From Colocasia esculenta (Eukaryota > Streptophyta > Magnoliopsida > Alismatales > Araceae): DNA of 64,000 nucleotides. Positions 25,019-36,881 of the stretch are shown here, piece after piece. Positions within the stretch are counted from its first letter, which is position 1; each line of letters starts with the position of its first letter. The stretch spans positions 13,310,049 to 13,374,048 of the forward strand of contig CM024760.1 of NCBI GenBank assembly GCA_014218235.1, written 5' to 3'. The notes below the pieces were generated by a model. It was not told the origin of the DNA, ran no database searches, and saw nothing but the letters and a program-made list of their open reading frames with translations. The position numbers and the translations under genes are program-made.

Positions 25019-28000
25019 CACTTATCACCCGAGGCTATAAGGGGGCGATGGGTGCCTCTGAGTGCCGATTTCGAATTGGGGTCTTATAAGTGATTCTGAT
25101 AACTGAGCGGAAAGTTATGCCCGTTTGAGTGAAGGGGTGTCCGTATGCAATCGCATCGGTGGCCCGCGACCACGCTCCCGGACAGAAATTTGGGCGCCAG
25201 ATCAGAAATCTCAGAATGTGACCTTGTGCCAACCGGGTCGAAGTGCCGATTCTGAATTGGGGCCTCGCGAGCGTTCTGATCGCTGGGCGAACAAATATCC
25301 GCGTTCTACCCAAGGGGTACGACATATAGTGTACTAATACACACGCTCCGCGGTGGAATTTTGGCCCCGAAACGGAATTCCGCAAAACCATCACCCTGTC
25401 GACCGTCTCGCAGTGCCGATTCCGAATTGTGGTCGCATAAGCGATTCCGATGCCCAGACGGAAAGTTATGCCCAGTTCTTTCGCTTAAGGGGTGAGAATA
25501 ACCGGAGGGGGTGTCCATATCGGCGATGTTCGTGCACCCATATTTACGACTTGGGGTGGAGATCTTGAGCAGAGTTGAACACAACTTCCGATCGCCATGA
25601 TAGGCCGACTCCGTGTGTTAGCCCCCTAGCGATTTGCGAAATCGAGAGAGGCGCTACTGCCAGAAAACCTTGGAATCTGAGAGATCATAGGCTGGAATCG
25701 CAATTTCGGAGTGCGAAACAAATATTTTTTGACCCCGAAATGATGTCTTATTGCCTGAGGCGATAAAGGGACAACGGGCGTATCTGAGTGCCGATTCCGA
25801 ATTGGGGTCTTATAAGCGATTCTGATAATCGAACGGAAAGTTATGCCCGTTCGAGCGAAGGGGTGTCCGTATGCGATCGCATCGAAAGCCCGCGACCACT
25901 CTCCCGGAGAGGAATTTGGAGCCGGACCAGAAATCTCCGAATGCGACCTTGTGCCGACGGGGTCGAAGTGCCGATTCCAAATTGGGGTCTCGCGGGCGGT
26001 TCAGATCGCCAGACAAACAAATATCGGCGTCCTACCCAAGGGGTTCTACAAACGGTGTACTAATACACACGCTCCGCGGCGGAATTTTGGCCCCAGAACA
26101 AAATTCCGTGAAACCAGCGCCTTGTCGACTGTCTCGGAGTGTCGATTCCAAATTGTGGTCACATAAGCGATTCTGATGCTCGGACGGAAAGTTATTCCCA
26201 GTTCTTTCGCTGAAGGGGTGGGAATAAACTGGAGGGGGTGACTATATTGGAGATGTTCGTGCACCCATATCTACGACCTAGGTGGAGATCTCGAGCCAAG
26301 TTGAACACGACTTTCGATCGCCGTGATAGGCCACTCCGTGTGTTGTCCCCGCCAGCAATTCGCGTAATCGAGCGAGGCGCTACTGCCAGAAAACCTTAGA
26401 ATCGGGGAGATCGTCTACTGGAATCGCAATTTCGAAGTGCATAACGAAGGTTTTTCGACCCCGAAATGACGTCTTATCGCCTGAGGCTGTAAGGGGGCGA
26501 CGAGCGTGTTTGAGTGCTGATTCTGAATTGGGGTCTTATAAGCGATTCTAATAACCGAGCGGAAAGTTATGTCCGTTTGAGCGAAGGGGTGTCCATATGC
26601 GATCGCATCGGCAGCCCGCAACCACACTCCCGGAGAGGAATTTGGGAGCTTGAACGAAATCTCCGAATGCGACCTTGTTCCGACTGGGTCGAAGTGCCGA
26701 TTCGAATTGGGGCTTGCGGGCGGTTCCGATCGCCGGGCGAACAAATATTCGCGTCCTACCCAGGGGTATGACATACGGTGTACTTATACACACGCTCAGC
26801 GGCGGAATTTCGGCCACAGAATGGAATTCCGCGAAACCAGTGCCCTGTCGACCGTCTCGGAGTGGCGATTTCGTATTGTGGTCACATAAGCGATTCCGAT
26901 GCCCGGGCGGAAAGTTATGCTCAGTTCTTTCGTTGAAGGGGTAAGAATAAATCAGAGGGGGTGACTATATCGGAGATGTTCGTGCGATTCGTGTAATCAA
27001 GGGAGGCGCTACTGCCAGAAAACCTTGGAATTGGGGAGATCGTTGGCTGGAATCGCAATTTCAAAGTGTGAAATGAAGGTTTTTCGACCACAAAACGACG
27101 TCTTATCGCCTGAGGCTATAAGGGGTCGACGGGAAACTCTGAGTGCCGATTCCAAATTGGGGCCTTATAAACGATTCTGAAAACCGAGCGAAAAGTTATG
27201 CTCGTTTGAGCGAAGGGGTGTCCATATGCGATCGCATCGGCAGCCCGCGACCACGCTTCCGGAGAGGAATTGGGCTTCGAAACGGAAATCTCTGAATGCG
27301 ACCTTGTGTCGACCGGGTCGAAGTGCCGATTTTGATATGGGGCCTCGCGGGTGGTTTCGATCGCCGGGCGAACAAATATCCACGTCCTACCCAAGGGGTA
27401 CGACATAAGGTGTACTAATACACACGCTCCGCGAAGGAATTTCGGCCCCAGAATGGAATTCTGCGAAACCAGTGCCCTGTCGACCGTCTCGGAGTGCCGA
27501 TTCCGAATTGTGGTCACATAAGTGATTCCGATGTTCTGGCGGAAAGTTATGCCCAGTTCTTTCGCTGAAGGGGTGGGAATAATCGGAGGGGCTGACTATA
27601 TCGACGATGTTCGTGCACCCATATGTACGACCTTGGGTGGAGATCTCGAGCCGAGTTGAACATGGCTTCCGATCGCCGTGATAGGCCGACTCCGTGTGTT
27701 GGCCACCTAGCGATTTGCATAATCGAAGGTGGCGCTACTGCAAGAAAACCTTGGAATCGGGGAGATCGTCGGCTGGAATCGAAAATTTGGAGTGTGAAAC
27801 GAAGGTTTTTCGACCCTGAAATGATGTCTTATCGCCTAAGCTATAAGGGGGCGACGGGCGCCTCTGAGTGCCGATTCTGAATTGGGGTCTTATAAGTGAT
27901 TCTGATAACCGAGTGGAAAGTTATGCCCATTTGAGCGAAGGGGTGTCCGTATGCGATTGCATCGGCAGCCCGCGACCACGCTCCCGGACAGGATTTGGGC

Positions 28001-28340
28001 GCCGGATCGGAAATCTCCAAATGCGACCTTATGCCGACCGAGTCGAATTGTCGATTCCGAATTGGGGCCTCGCGGGCGGTTCCGATTTCCGGACGAACAA
28101 TATCTGCGTCCTACCCAAGGGATACGACATAAGGTGTACTAATACACACGCTCCGCGAAGGAATTTCGGCCCCAGAATGGAATTTCGCGAATCCAGCACC
28201 CTGTTGACCGTCTCAGAGTGCCGATTCTGAATTGTGGTCACATAAACGATTCCGATGTTCGTGCAGAAAGTTATACCCAGTTCTTTCGCTAAAGGGGTGG
28301 GAATTAACCGGAGGGGGTGACTATATCGGCGATGTTCGTG
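25019..28340 (+). repeat. Complex satellite, type II, mostly A-like diverged units
   Basis: Hubs lie near 25,545, 26,272 and 27,625. The unit at about 26,985 lacks roughly 115 bases including the hub and the C tract: TTCGTGC joins directly to GATTCGTGTAATC. Units here mostly have the AACAAATATC / ACGACAT form, and the dimer alternation is lost. The block ends at GATGTTCGTG, where the hairpin-rich insert begins. Confidence 0.88.
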
Positions 28341-29750
28341 CCACGGTTGGCCGTACCGCGGAGAACCGCCGCGGTACGGCCAAACCGTACCATGCCTAAG
28401 CTCTCGCGAGCCCAGGCACGGTCGGGTCACCCCAATGGGGTAACCTGGGTGTGCCGCGGCGGCACACCGCGGACCGGTCCGATCCGGTTCGGTCTGGTCT
28501 ACTAATTTTATTTTATTTTTCCATACTTTTCTTATATCCGATGTATTAAAGTGATGTAAATGGTGTCTGATTGAGATAAAATTTCAAACATAAGCTAATT
28601 AAGAGATGGAACAATTTATAGTAATTTTAGTTTAATTTTTAAATTAATTTTTTATCAAGTAAAAATTGTCCCAAAAATCATTAGGTCGACTTAATCTCAA
28701 CATCTATGCATCAATAATTTCTGATATTTATATTTCTAAAATCAGTATATTTTTTCTGGTAATTATGATGACTTTAGATTTGACTTTACTTTCGGAACCG
28801 AATGTCGTCCCGTCGAAGTGCGTACAATTAAAAAATAGTACACATGGTTCGACGTACCGAGGTAAACCACCTCGGTACGTGCGAGCTGTACTGCAAGCCC
28901 AGTCACAATCGGATCACTCCAATGGGGTGACCCAAGCGTGCCACGACACGTTGATGACCGGTACGGTCTGATCCGCTAAATCTGTTTTTTTCTTTTTTTC
29001 ATTCCTCTCTCACATCCGATACATTTAAAGGATATAAATGGTGTCTAATTGAGATGAAATTTTAAACATAAACTAATAAGATATGATACAAATTATAATA
29101 ATATAGTTTAACTTTTAAATTAAATTTTGTCAAGTAAAAATTGTCCCAAAAATTAGTAGGTCGACTTAATCTCAACATCTATGCATCAATAATTCTTGAT
29201 ATTTTAAATTTTAGAATCATTATATTTTTCTAGTAATTATGATGACTTCAGATTTGACTTTATTTTTGGAACTGAATGTCGTCCCGTTGAAGTGCACACA
29301 ATCAAAGATAATATTATAATTATATTAATAATATAAAAATATTTTAAAATTTAAGATATTTATGTTTTATATAAGTGATCATGTCTTATGTATAATTTAC
29401 TCTCTCTTTTAATTTCTTAGTGTCATATTAATATTTTATTATAAATTTTAAGACGTTATAGTTTTGTTTCTGTTTTCGGATTCTTGGTGTTGATCTAATG
29501 GAACAATTAGTCATATCATGAACAATTTTCATGAAGATCACAAAGACTGGATCACCCTCGTTCATATTGTAGAGAGGTCGCACTCGCTGCTCGTTTGGAT
29601 CGCGATATGAGAGAGAAGGTCAAGAATAATCCACTGTATTTTTAAGCACAGACCTTAATTTGATGTGATTCTGGTTGAAGCTCGTAGAGGAAGTCGTAGG
29701 GAACAACTTTAATGAAGAAGTCTTGAAGAGATATGCCATCGTTTGAGATG
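28341..29750. mobile_element. Hairpin-rich insert with a duplicated unit of about 476 bases; family unknown
   Basis: This has a GC-rich head and an AT-rich tail, occurring twice. The head of copy 1 holds a 15-base inverted repeat, TTGGCCGTACCGCGG (28,347-28,361) with its complement at 28,369-28,383. The head of copy 2 holds GTACCGAGG (28,854-28,862) with CCTCGGTAC at 28,870-28,878. Both heads carry CCAATGGGGT within a dyad. The AT-rich tails share GTCGACTTAATCTCAACATC (28,684 and 29,160). From about 29,470 to the resumption of satellite at 29,750 the sequence is unique. No protein domain, no clear ends. It may be a non-autonomous transposon or an unrelated segment captured by the array. Confidence 0.55.
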
Positions 29751-32700
29751 TGGAATTGGCGAGATCGTCAGCTAGAATCGTAATTTCGGAGTGCGAAACG
29801 AAGATTTTAAGGGGGGGCGACGGGCGCCTCTGAGCGCCGATTCCGAATTGGGGTCTTATAAGGGATTCTGGTAACCGAGCAGAAAGTTATGTCTGTTTGA
29901 GCGAATGGGTGTCCGTATGCGATCGCATTGGCAGCCCGTGACCACGCTCCCGGAGAGGAGTTTGGGCGCCATACTGGAAATCTCCGAATGCGACCTTGTG
30001 CCGACTTGGTCGAATTGCCGATTCTGAATTGGGGCCTCGTGGGCGGTTTCGATTTCCGGGCGAATAATATCTGCGTCCTACCCAAGGGGTACGACATACG
30101 GTGTACAAATACACACACTCCGTGTTGGAATTTCGGCCCCAGAATAGAATTATGCGAAACCAGCACCCTGTCGACCGTCTCGGAGTGCCGATTCCGAGTT
30201 GTGGTCACATAAGCGATTCCGATGTCTGGGCGGAAAGTTATGCTCAGTTCTTTTGCTGAAGGGGTGGAATAAACCAGAGGGGGTGACTATATCGGCGATG
30301 TTCATGCACCCCTATCTACGACCTGGGGTGGAGATCTCGAGCCGACTTGACACGACTTCCGATCGCCATGATAGGTCGACTCTGTGTGATGGCCCCATCA
30401 GCAATTCGCGTAATCGAGGGAGGCGCTACTGTCAGAAAATCTTGGAATCGGGGAGATCATCGATAGGAATCACAATTTCAGAGTGCGAAACTTAGGTTTT
30501 TCTGCCCCAAAATGACGTATTATCGCCTGAGGCGATAACGGGGCAACATGCGCCTCTGAGTGCCGATTCCGAATTGGGGTCTTATAAGCTATTCTGATAG
30601 CCGAGCGGAAAGTTATGCCCATTTGAGCGAAGGGATGTCCGTATGCGATCGCATCGGCAGCCCGCGACCACGCTCTCGGTGAGGAATTTGGGTGCTGGAC
30701 CGGAATCTCTAAATGCGCCTCTGAGTGCCGATTCTGAATTGGGGCCTCACGGGCAGTTCCGATCGACGGGCAAAAAATATCCATGTCCTACCCAAGGGGT
30801 ACGACATACGTTGTACTAATACACACGTTCCACGGCGGAATTTTGTCCTTGGAACGAAATTCCGCAAAACTAGTGTCTTGTCGACCGTCTCGGAGTGCCG
30901 ATTCCGAATTGTGGTCACATAAGCGATTTCGATGTCCGGGCGGAAAGTTATGCCCAGTTATTTTGCTGAAGGGGTGGGAGTAAATCGGAGGGGGTGACTA
31001 TATCGGCGATGTTTGTGCACCCATATGTACGACCTGGGGTGGAGATCTCGAGCCGAGTTGAACACGACTTCCGATCGCCCCCGCCAGCGATTCGCGTAAT
31101 CGAGGGAGACGCTACTGCCAGAAAACCTTGGAATCAGAGAGATCGTCAGCTGGAATCACAATTTCAGAGTGTGAAATGAAAGTTTTTCGACCCCGAAATG
31201 ACGTCCTATCACCTGAGGAGATAAGGGGGCGATATGCGCCTCTGAGCGCCGATTCCGAATTGGGATCTTATAAGTGATTCTGATAACCGAGCGGAAAGTT
31301 ATGCATGTTTGAGCGAAGGGGTGTCCGTATGCGATCGCATCGGCATCCCGCGACCACGCTCCCGGAGAGGAATTTGGGCGCCAAACCAGAAATCTCCGAA
31401 TGTGACCTTGTGCCGACCGGGTCGAAGTGCCGATTCTGAATTGGGGCCTTACGGGTGGTTTCGATCGCCGGGCGAACAAATATCCACGTCCTACCCAAGG
31501 GGTACGACATACAGTGTACTAATACACACGCTCCGCAGTGAAATTTTGGCCCCGAAACGGAATTTCGTGAAACCAGCTCCCTGTCAACCGTCTCGAAGTG
31601 TCGATTCTGAATTGTGGTCACATAAGCGATTATGATGCCCGGGCTGAAAGCTATGCCTAGTTCTTTCGCTGAAGGGGTGGGAATAAACTGGAGGGGTGAC
31701 ATTATCGGCGATGTTCGTGCACCCATATCTATGACCAGGGGTGGAGATCTCGAGCCAAGTTGAACACGACTTTCGATCGCCGTGATAGGACGACTCCGTG
31801 TGTTTGCCCCGCCAGTGATTCTCGTAATCGAGAGAGGTGCTACTACTAGAATACCTTGGAATCGAGGAGATCGTCGGCTGGAATAGCAATTTCAAAGTGC
31901 GAAACGAAAGTTTTAAGGGGGAGACGGGCGCCTCTGATTTCCGATTCCGAATTGGAGTATTATAAGCTATTCTGATAACCGAGCGAAAAGTTATGCCTGT
32001 TTGAGCGAAGGGGTGTCCGTATGTGATCGCATCGGTAGCCCGCGACCGTCGCAGGGAGGAATTTGAGCGCCAGAACAGAAATCTTCGAATGCAACCTTGT
32101 GTCGATCGGGCCAAAGTGCCAATTCTGAATTGGGGCCTCGCGGGCGGTTTCGATCGGTGGGCGAACAACTATCCGCATCCTACCCAAGGGGTACGACATA
32201 CGGCGTACTAATAACACGTTCCGTAGCGAAATTTCGGCCCCGGAACGGAATTCCACGAAACTAGCACCCTGTCGACTGTCTGGGAGTGCCGATTCGGAAT
32301 TGTGGTCACATTAGCGATTCCAATGCCCGGGCGGAAAGTTATGCCTAGTTCTTTCGCTGAAGGGGTAGGAATAAATGAGAGGGGTGACTATATCGACGAT
32401 GTTCGTGCACCCATATCTATGATCTGGGGTGGAGATCTCGAGCCGAGTTGAACACGACTTCTGATCGTCGTGATAGGATGACTCCGTGTGTTAGTCCCAC
32501 CAGCGATTCGTGTAATCGAGGGAGGCGGTACTGCCAGAAAACCTTGGAATCGGGGAGCTCATCGGCTGGAATCGCAATATCAGAGTGCGAAATGAAGGTT
32601 TTTCGACCCCGAAATGATGTCTTATCGCCTCAGGCGATAAGGGGGCGACGGACGCCTCTGAGTGCCGATTCCAAATTGGGGTCTTATAAGCGATTCTGAT

Positions 32701-35700
32701 AACCGAACGGAAAGTTATGCCTATTTGAGCGAAGGTGTGTCCGTATGCAATTGCATCGGCAGCCCGCGACCACTCTCCCGGAGAGAAATTTGCGCATCGG
32801 ACAGGAAATCTTCGAATGCAACCTTTTGTCGACCAGGTCGAAGTGCCGATTCCGAATTAGGGCCTCGCGGGCGGTTCCGATCGCCGGGCGAACAAATATC
32901 CTCGTCTTACCCAAGGGGTACGACAAACGGTGTACTAATACATACGTTCCGTGGTGGAATTTCGGCCCCGAAATGGAATTTCGGGAAACCAGCGCCCTAT
33001 CGACCGTCTCGGAGTTCTGATTCTGAATTGTGGTCACACAAGCGATTCCGATGCCCGGGCGGAAAGTTATGCCCAATTCTTTCGCTAAAGGGGTGGGAAT
33101 AAACCGGAGGGGGTGACTATATCGGTGATGTTTGTGCACCAATATCTACGACTTGGGGTGGAGATATTGAGCCTAGTTGAACATGACTTCCGATCGCCGT
33201 GATAGGCCGACTTCATGTGTTGGCCCCGCCAGCGATTCGCGTAATCGAGGGAGGCGCTACTGCCAGAAAACCATGGAATTGTGGAGATCGTCGGCTGCAA
33301 TCGTAATTTTTTAGTGCGAAATGAAGGTTTTATGGGGGTGACGGGCGCGTCTGAGTGCCGATCCGAATTGGGGTCTTATAAGCGTTTTTGATAACCGAGC
33401 GGAAAGTTATGTCCATTTGAACGAAGAGGTGTCCGTATGCGATCGCATCAGCAGCCCGCGACCACGCTCTCGGAGATGAATTTGGGCACTGGACTGGAAA
33501 TCTCCAAATGCGACCTTGTTTCGACCGGTCGAAGTGCCGATTCCGAATTGGGGCCTCGCGGGCGGTTCCGATTGCCGGGCAAATAAATATCCGTGTCCTA
33601 CCCAAGGGGTACGACATACGGTGTACTAATACACACGCTCCGCGGCGGAATTTTGCCTCCATAATGGAATTCTGAGAAACCAGTGCCCTGTCGACCGTCT
33701 CATAGTGCTGATTCCGAATTGTGGTCACATAAGCGATTCCGATGCTCGGGAGGAAAGTTATGCCAAGTTATTTCGCTGAAAGGGTGGGAATGAACCGGAG
33801 GGAGTGACTATATCGGCGATGTTTGTGCACCCATATCTACGACCTGGGGTGGAGATCTCGAGCCGAGTTGAACACGACTTCCGATTGCCGTGATAGGCCG
33901 CCTCCGTGAGTGGCCCCGCTAGCGATTCGTATAATCGAGGAGGCGCTACTACCTGAAAACCTTGGAATCGAGGAGATCATAGGCTGGAATCACAATTTCG
34001 GAGTGCGAAACGAAGGTTTTTGACCCCGAAACGATATCTTATCGCCTGAGGTGATAAGGGGACAACGGGCGCATCTGAGTGCCGATTCTGAATTGGGGTT
34101 TTATAAGTGATTCTGATAATCGAACGGAAAGTTATGCCCATTCGAGCGAAGGGGTGTCCGTATGCGATCGCATCGAAAGCCCGCGACCACGCTCCTGGAG
34201 AGGAATTTAGGTGCCGGACCGGAAATCTCCGAATGTGACCTTGTGCCGACAGGGTTGAAGTGCCGATTCCAAATTGAGGTCTCGCGGGCGGTTCGGATCG
34301 CCAAACAAACAAATATTCGCGTCCTACCCAAGTGGTACGACAAACGGTGTACTAATGCATATGCTCCGCGGCGAAATTTTGGCCCCAAATAGAAATCTGT
34401 GAAACCAGCGCCTTGTTGACCGTTTTCGAGTGCCGATTCCGAATTGTGGTCACATAAGCGATTTCGATGCCCGGGCGGAAAGTTATGCCCAATTCTTTCG
34501 TTGAAGGGGTGGGAATAAACCGTAGGGGGTGACTATATTGGTGATGTTTATGCACCCATATCTACGACCTGGGGTGGAGATCTCAAGCCAAGTTGAACAC
34601 GACTTCCGATCGCCGTGATAGGCCAACTCCGTGTATTGGCCCCGCCAGTGATTCGCATAATCGAGGGAGGCGCTACTGCCAGAAAACCTTGGAATCAGGG
34701 AGATCATCGGCTGGAATGGCATTTCAGAGTGCGAAACGAAGGTTTTTCATCCCCAAAATGGCATCTTATTGCCTGATGAAATAAGGGGACAACAAGCGCC
34801 TATGAGTGCCGATTACGAATTGGGGTCTTTTAAGCGATTCTGACAACCGAGCGAAAAGTTATGCTTGTTTGAGTGAAGGGATGTCCGTATGCGATCGCTT
34901 CGGTAGCCCACGACCATGCTCCCAGAGAGGAATTTGGGCGCCAGACCGAAAATCTCCGAATGCAACCTTGTGCCGACCGGGTTGAACTGTCGATTCGGAA
35001 TTGGGGCCTCGCGGGCGGTTCCGATCGCTGGGTGAACAAATATCCGCGTCCTACTCTAGGGGTACGACATACAGTGTACTAATACACATGCTCCGCGGTG
35101 GAATTTCGGCCCCAGAATGGAATTTTACGAAACCAGCGCGTTGTCGACCGTCTCGGAGTGCCGATTCTGAATTGTGGTCACATAAGCGATTCCGATGCCC
35201 GGGCGGAAAGTTATGCCCAATTCTTTCGCTAAAGGGGTGGTAATAAACTGGATGAGGTAACTATATCGGTGTTGTTTGTGCACCCATATCTACGACCTGG
35301 GGTGGAGATCTCGAGCCGAGTTGAACACACTTCCGATCGCCGTGATAGGCTGACTCCGTGAGTTGGCCCCGCCAGCGATTCGCGTAATCGAGGGAGGTGC
35401 TACTACTGAAAACCTTGAATCGGGGAGATCGTCGGCTGAATCACAATTTCGGAGTGCGAAACGAATGTTTTTCGACCCCGAAACGACATCTTATCGCCTA
35501 AGAAATAAGGGGTCGATGGTTCCTCTGAGTGTCGATTCCGATTTGGGGTCTTATATGCGATTCTGATAACCGAGCGGAAAGTTATGTCCGTTTGAGCGAA
35601 GGGGTGTCCGTATGCGATCGCATCGGCAGCCCGCGACCATGCTCCCAGAGAGGAATTTGGGCGCTGGACCGAAATCTCCAAATGCAACCTTGTGCCGATC

Positions 35701-36881
35701 GAGTCGAAGTGTCGATTCTAAATTGGGGTCTCACGAGCGGTTCCGATTGCCGGACGAACAAATATCTCCGTCCTACCCAAGGGGTACAACATACAGTGTA
35801 CTAATACACACGCTTCGCAGCGGAATTTCACCCCCAAAACGGAATTCCGCGAAACCGGGCCCTGTCGACCGTCTCGCAGTGCCGATTCCGAATTGTGGTC
35901 ACATAAGCGATTCCGATGTCCGGACGCAAAGTTATGTCCAGTTCTTTCGCTGAAGGGGTGGGAATAAACCGGAGGGGGTAACTATATCGGAGATGTTTGT
36001 GCACCCATATCTACAACCTGGGATGGAGATGTCGAGCCGAGTTGAACACGACTTCCGATCGCCATGATAGGCCGACGCCATGTGTTGGCACCTCTAGCAA
36101 TTCGCGTAATCGAGGGAGGCGCTACTTCCAGAAAACTTCAGAGTCAGGGAGATCGTCGGCTGGAATCGCATTTTCGGAGTGCAAAATGAAGGTTTTTCGA
36201 CCCTGAAACGACGTCTTATCGCTTGAGCCCATAAGGAGGCAATGGGCGTCTCTGAGTGCCGATTCCGAATTGGGTCTTATAAGAGATTCTGATGACTAAG
36301 TGAAAAGTTATGTCCATTGAGCGAAGGGGTGTCCGTATGTGAACGCATCGGCAGCTCGCGACCACGCTCCCAGAGAGGAATTTGGGTGCCGGACCAGAAA
36401 TCTCTGAATGCGACCTTGTGCCGACCGGGTCGAAGTGACGATTCCGAATTGGGGCCTCGCAGGCGGCTCCGATCGCTGGGCAACAAATATCCGCGTCTTA
36501 CCCAAGGGGTACGACATACAGTGTACTAATACACACGCTCCACAGCGAAATTTCGCCCCCAAAACGGAATTCGCGAAACCAGAGCCCTATCGACCGTCTG
36601 GGAGTGCCGATTCCAAATTGTGGACACATAAGCGATTCTGATGTCTGGGCGGAAAGTTATGCCCAGTTCTTTCGCTGAAGGGGTGGGAATAAACAGGAGG
36701 GGGTGACTATATCGGCGATGTTGGTGCACACGTATCTACGACCTAGGGTGGAGATCTCGAGCTGAGTTGAACACGACTTCTGATCACCATGATAGGCCGA
36801 CTCCGTGTGTTGACCCTGCCAGCGATTCGCGTAATCGAGGGAGGCGCTACTACCAAAAAACCTTAGAATCGGGGAGATCAG
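29751..36881 (+). repeat. Complex satellite, type II, right block
   Basis: Hubs lie near 30,315, 31,026, 31,725, 32,416, 33,145, 33,838, 34,561, 35,290, 36,011 and 36,736 (spacing 691-729). At the C-tract site these units have GGCCCCGCCAGCG, without long runs. Three units (near 29,805, 31,913 and 33,327) share loss of about 45 bases that includes the CTTATCGCC/GGCGATAAG dyad. The block ends at GGGGAGATCA, where orientation and subfamily switch. Confidence 0.9.
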
